Positions 30,897 through 33,250 of a stretch of DNA of 33,250 nucleotides are shown in pieces; within the stretch, counting starts at the first letter, position 1; each line of letters begins with the position of its first letter. A program made the translations under genes and the position numbers. The notes under the pieces were generated by a model, which was given only the letters and a program-made list of their open reading frames with translations, searched no databases and was not told the origin of the DNA. This DNA comes from a virus. The stretch is from the IMG/VR virus record IMGVR_UViG_3300032291_001670, positions 1-33,250 of that record. One strand, written 5' to 3'.

Positions 30897-32495
30897 TTAA
30901 AAACCTTGGTTTGCAAAGAATGTATCAGCGTACTTCAATGTTATTCTATACTTATTTAATTTTTTGTGTTTCTTGGTGATTGTGTCTACCTCAGTTGATA
31001 ACACTTGTACTGGTCTTAAATCCCAATATATCTTATCTTGTCTATCCATTGGTGAAATGTAATTAGGTCTAACTTCGTATACCTGTGGTGAATAGAACAT
31101 TTGTTCTAACCATTGTCCTACTGGTACTGATAAATAATCTGATTCTAATACTATCTCTCTATCTACATCTGTTCCAAATGTTCTTGTACTTCTTCCCACG
31201 TTAAAGTCAGGTCCCGCTAAGTCTGTTGAGAAGTATCTATTATCATATGATTGTGTCTTAATCTTTTTTGTATCTTGTCTATATGACTTGAATGTAAAAT
31301 AATCATATCCACCTTTAGAATTTAAGAAACTTAATCTTGTATTCTCAGGTTGACAGTTATTATATAAATAGAAATAGAATGTTTCACTAACTGGTCCTAT
31401 TGGTCCTGTTGATGTTCTTCCTGTACTATTTGTTGGGTATGAATAAAACAATTGAACTGTGTAATAAGAAACATTATCAAATGTCTGTCCTGATAAGAAT
31501 AGGTTTTGTATATCCACCGGTCCACATGGTAATGCAAATGGTTGTAATGTATCTGTATAACCTGTTGGTGATGCGTATGTTGTACCACTAAAGTTTAATT
31601 GTTGATTCCAATATCCATTAGTAACTAATTGAGTATTTGTACTATCATATAATGTAAAAACTGCGTAGTCTGCTTCTATAACCATTCTATCTCCTGATTG
31701 TCCGTTTAAGTAAAATAATACATAATTTTCATCAGGTTGTATATACTGAATACGTGGTGCGTCCGTTAAGAACCTACTTGTTTCACTCATTTCAGGAACG
31801 GTGGGATAATCCATCATATACTGAGAGATGGGTGACAATCGTCTGTAAATGTCCAATGTATTGATCGTTAATCCTGTTCCCATAACCGTACCAATCTCTT
31901 GGTCAAAGTTTGGTAGGATAAACTTATCACTACCCATTTGAAATTGTCCTCCAATGTAATCAAAAAATTCACCTGTGTTGGTAAATCCTGATGCAGTAAA
32001 TCCTGTTGCGTTAATACAGTTAGGAATATTTGTAAAGTGATTTAAGTTGTTTGTTGGTGATCCACTATATTCTGTTACAGTTGCACCGGTAGAATTTACA
32101 TATCTATACCCATACTTGAAATTAGCATTAACAATATTTGGATATGGATTATTAATGTTAATTGTATTTGTTGTACTAAACCAGTCATTCTTCCAATAGT
32201 ATTGGAAATGTTCTGATTCAACAAAATTAGACATATAGTTGTACGGTCTTAAGTTGAAATTATAATAATATGTGGAACCTGATAATGATGTATCAAATGG
32301 AACCAATTGCATCCTTCCTACTTTTGTTCCATCACCATATAGATCCACATCAAGTTCCATTGATGGTTCAAATGTGTCTCCTGTTAAAACAATATTATAA
32401 TTCCCACCACGTTGATATACCATGTCGGTACTCCTTCTAAGTTGGGTATTGTTGTTTAATCCGTTTGCGTATAAAATTGGGTATCCAAATGACAT
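30897..32495 (-). CDS. Large beta-rich tail structural protein
   Basis: The 532-residue protein contains RRSTDMVYQRGGNYNIVLTG, PFDTSLSGSTYYYNFNLRPY and FLNSKGGYDYFTFKSYRQDT. The last motif is familiar from tail-tip structural proteins of Bacteroidota phages. It ends with RITLKYADTFFANQGF. It probably forms a distal tail or baseplate ring. It has no signal peptide or enzymatic motif. It lies three bases upstream of the hub-like gene and one base after the tail-completion gene. Confidence 0.7.
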   Translation of the reverse strand: MSFGYPILYANGLNNNTQLRRSTDMVYQRGGNYNIVLTGDTFEPSMELDVDLYGDGTKVGRMQLVPFDTSLSGSTYYYNFNLRPYNYMSNFVESEHFQYYWKNDWFSTTNTININNPYPNIVNANFKYGYRYVNSTGATVTEYSGSPTNNLNHFTNIPNCINATGFTASGFTNTGEFFDYIGGQFQMGSDKFILPNFDQEIGTVMGTGLTINTLDIYRRLSPISQYMMDYPTVPEMSETSRFLTDAPRIQYIQPDENYVLFYLNGQSGDRMVIEADYAVFTLYDSTNTQLVTNGYWNQQLNFSGTTYASPTGYTDTLQPFALPCGPVDIQNLFLSGQTFDNVSYYTVQLFYSYPTNSTGRTSTGPIGPVSETFYFYLYNNCQPENTRLSFLNSKGGYDYFTFKSYRQDTKKIKTQSYDNRYFSTDLAGPDFNVGRSTRTFGTDVDREIVLESDYLSVPVGQWLEQMFYSPQVYEVRPNYISPMDRQDKIYWDLRPVQVLSTEVDTITKKHKKLNKYRITLKYADTFFANQGF

Positions 32496-32496
32496 A

Positions 32497-33027
32497 TTAT
32501 AATCCTTCTATTTTTGTTAACAATTCATCGTAGGTTGCGTCCTCAATGATTTGTATTATTTGTTCGTTATTCATTATTTTATCTATTGATATTTCAACGA
32601 AGTTCTTAGGTTTATTTTGAAACCCAAACTTACCTATTGATCTTGCTATAACGAAAGCAACACTATCTACATTCTTTTCTGTTTTAGGTAGGAATTGACC
32701 TGTCTTGTAATCTCTAATTCTAAAACTTTTTTTGTTATAAATCCACTCTTTAATTGCGTTAATGTTAGCCCATTTACCTGGTTTTCTATCATTGATTAAC
32801 CAATAAGCGTATGTGTCTTCTAATCTTTTTCCTCCGAGTGCTGTAACTCTTATAACTTGTATTCCTTGTTTGTTATCCTCAACTACTGCACCAATACTAT
32901 CACGTAATCTACCACTTGCAACACGATTGGTCAATCCCTTTTGGTATGCACCAAATAGATAAACCTTTTCGTTTAAACTGTCTTTTACAATCTGTGCTAC
33001 TATTGGTGCTATTGCGTCTAAGTCCAT
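32497..33027 (-). CDS. Tail-completion/neck-like protein (HK97 gp10-like)
   Basis: The 176-residue protein has KGLTNRVASGRLRDSIGAVV, YAYWLINDRKPGKWANINAI and VDSVAFVIARSIGKFGFQNK. These match the pattern of neck or tail-completion proteins of the HK97 gp10 kind. It would connect the head-tail joint to the tail tube. The ATG at 33027 overlaps the stop of the upstream micro-ORF as TAATG. Confidence 0.7.
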   Translation of the reverse strand: MDLDAIAPIVAQIVKDSLNEKVYLFGAYQKGLTNRVASGRLRDSIGAVVEDNKQGIQVIRVTALGGKRLEDTYAYWLINDRKPGKWANINAIKEWIYNKKSFRIRDYKTGQFLPKTEKNVDSVAFVIARSIGKFGFQNKPKNFVEISIDKIMNNEQIIQIIEDATYDELLTKIEGL

Positions 33028-33107
33028 TATTCTTGATTTGGTAATTCAGGTGGTAATGGTGTTGGGAACGGAGTTGGTTCGGGGGTTATTGTATATACTA
33101 TTTCCAT
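33027..33107 (-). CDS. 26-residue Pro/Thr-rich micro-ORF
   Basis: ATG at 33107, five bases after the fibre stop, opens a 27-codon frame MEIVYTITPEPTPFPTPLPP followed by ELPNQE. Its TAA overlaps the next ATG (TAATG). The composition is the same Thr-Pro linker used before the LamG domains, so it may be a remnant of a lost lectin module or a coupling leader. Confidence 0.55.
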   Translation of the reverse strand: MEIVYTITPEPTPFPTPLPPELPNQE

Positions 33108-33111
33108 ATTA

Positions 33112-33250
33112 TTAAATTGGGTTTATGATTTGATAAGCAACTGTGTCTGTGTCACCGTTATGGTTTGATGTTATTGTAAATGTTGAACTACCTTTTGAAC
33201 TTACTACTACTGGTCCTGCATTAGGATGATTGTTAGTTTGTTTGGTTAAG
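33112..33250 (-). CDS. 3' end of the tail-fibre gene (second copy through the terminal repeat)
   Basis: This stretch completes the fibre gene whose 5' part is at 1-3179. Reading leftwards it encodes TITSNHNGDTDTVAYQIINP and one last Ile, then the stop TAA at 33114-33112. Bases 33128-33250 duplicate 1-123, so only 33112-33127 is new coding sequence. The two pieces together give 1064 residues. The fibre stop is five bases before the ATG of the micro-ORF. Confidence 0.9.
   Translation of the reverse strand, partial: LTKQTNNHPNAGPVVVSSKGSSTFTITSNHNGDTDTVAYQIINPI
33128..33250. repeat. Terminal direct repeat, right copy
   Basis: Exact copy of 1-123. See the left copy; it indicates a 33,127-bp circular or circularly permuted genome. 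Confidence 0.95.

Noticed and set aside
1-33250. Diversity-generating retroelement for the lectin or fibre genes
   Set aside because: No reverse transcriptase and no template/variable repeat pair were found.
1-33250. tRNA genes or integrase/attachment site
   Set aside because: No cloverleaf with conserved T-loop and no recombinase was seen on either strand.

Overview
The window holds the complete genome of a tailed double-stranded DNA phage. The first 123 bases recur exactly as the last 123 (1-123 = 33128-33250), so the sequence closes into a circle of 33,127 bp, and one large tail-fibre gene runs across the join. The genome is AT-rich. Four plus-strand promoters fit the Bacteroidota pattern TTTG-N19/20-TAnnTTTR, and starts sit in A/T-rich leaders such as TAAATAATATG rather than behind Shine-Dalgarno sites. 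Many proteins (scaffold, tail-tube-like, portal, adaptor) belong to types I know from Bacteroidota phages. The likely host is therefore a flavobacterium-like bacterium, and the long tape measure suggests a siphovirus. Both statements are inference.

Layout. The minus strand carries almost everything, read from high to low coordinates. From about 11990 down to 9300 lie small regulatory genes: a DUF6291-like protein, a zinc-finger/HTH protein and a sigma-factor-like protein. The terminase small subunit (9306-8902) and large subunit (6443-5079) are separated by a four-gene modification cassette: a SAM methyltransferase, a GT2 glycosyltransferase, an NPPF-motif methyltransferase and a GT92-like glycosyltransferase. 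Next come a gene with a -1 frameshift at a T9 run, an internally duplicated tail-completion-like protein, and the 1064-residue fibre that crosses the circle join. Tail proteins follow at the right end (33107 down to 22265): a tail-completion protein, two large tail-tip proteins, LamG and sialidase-like propeller proteins, and the tape measure. The head module comes last (22246 down to 15104): XkdF-type protease polyprotein, scaffold, major capsid, probable tail tube, portal, head-tail adaptor.

The plus strand holds an opposing block (12133-15103) of small genes that starts from a divergent promoter region near 12000-12120 and ends with a GIY-YIG endonuclease. The block contains a candidate structured small RNA (about 14044-14120) with its own promoter. 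A second isolated plus-strand unit (20389-20540) is embedded between the protease and scaffold genes. It has a perfect DnaA-box sequence, a promoter, a 23-codon tryptophan-rich ORF and an intrinsic terminator. Its promoter region is nearly identical to the one at 14202-14248.

I see no integrase, no obvious repressor, no DNA polymerase, helicase or primase, no recognisable endolysin or holin, no tRNA and no CRISPR array. Replication and lysis functions must lie in unrecognised genes or come from the host. The most original signals are the micro-transcription unit at 20.4 kb, the candidate small RNA at 14.05 kb, the DnaA-box promoter module they sit near, and the T9 frameshift.
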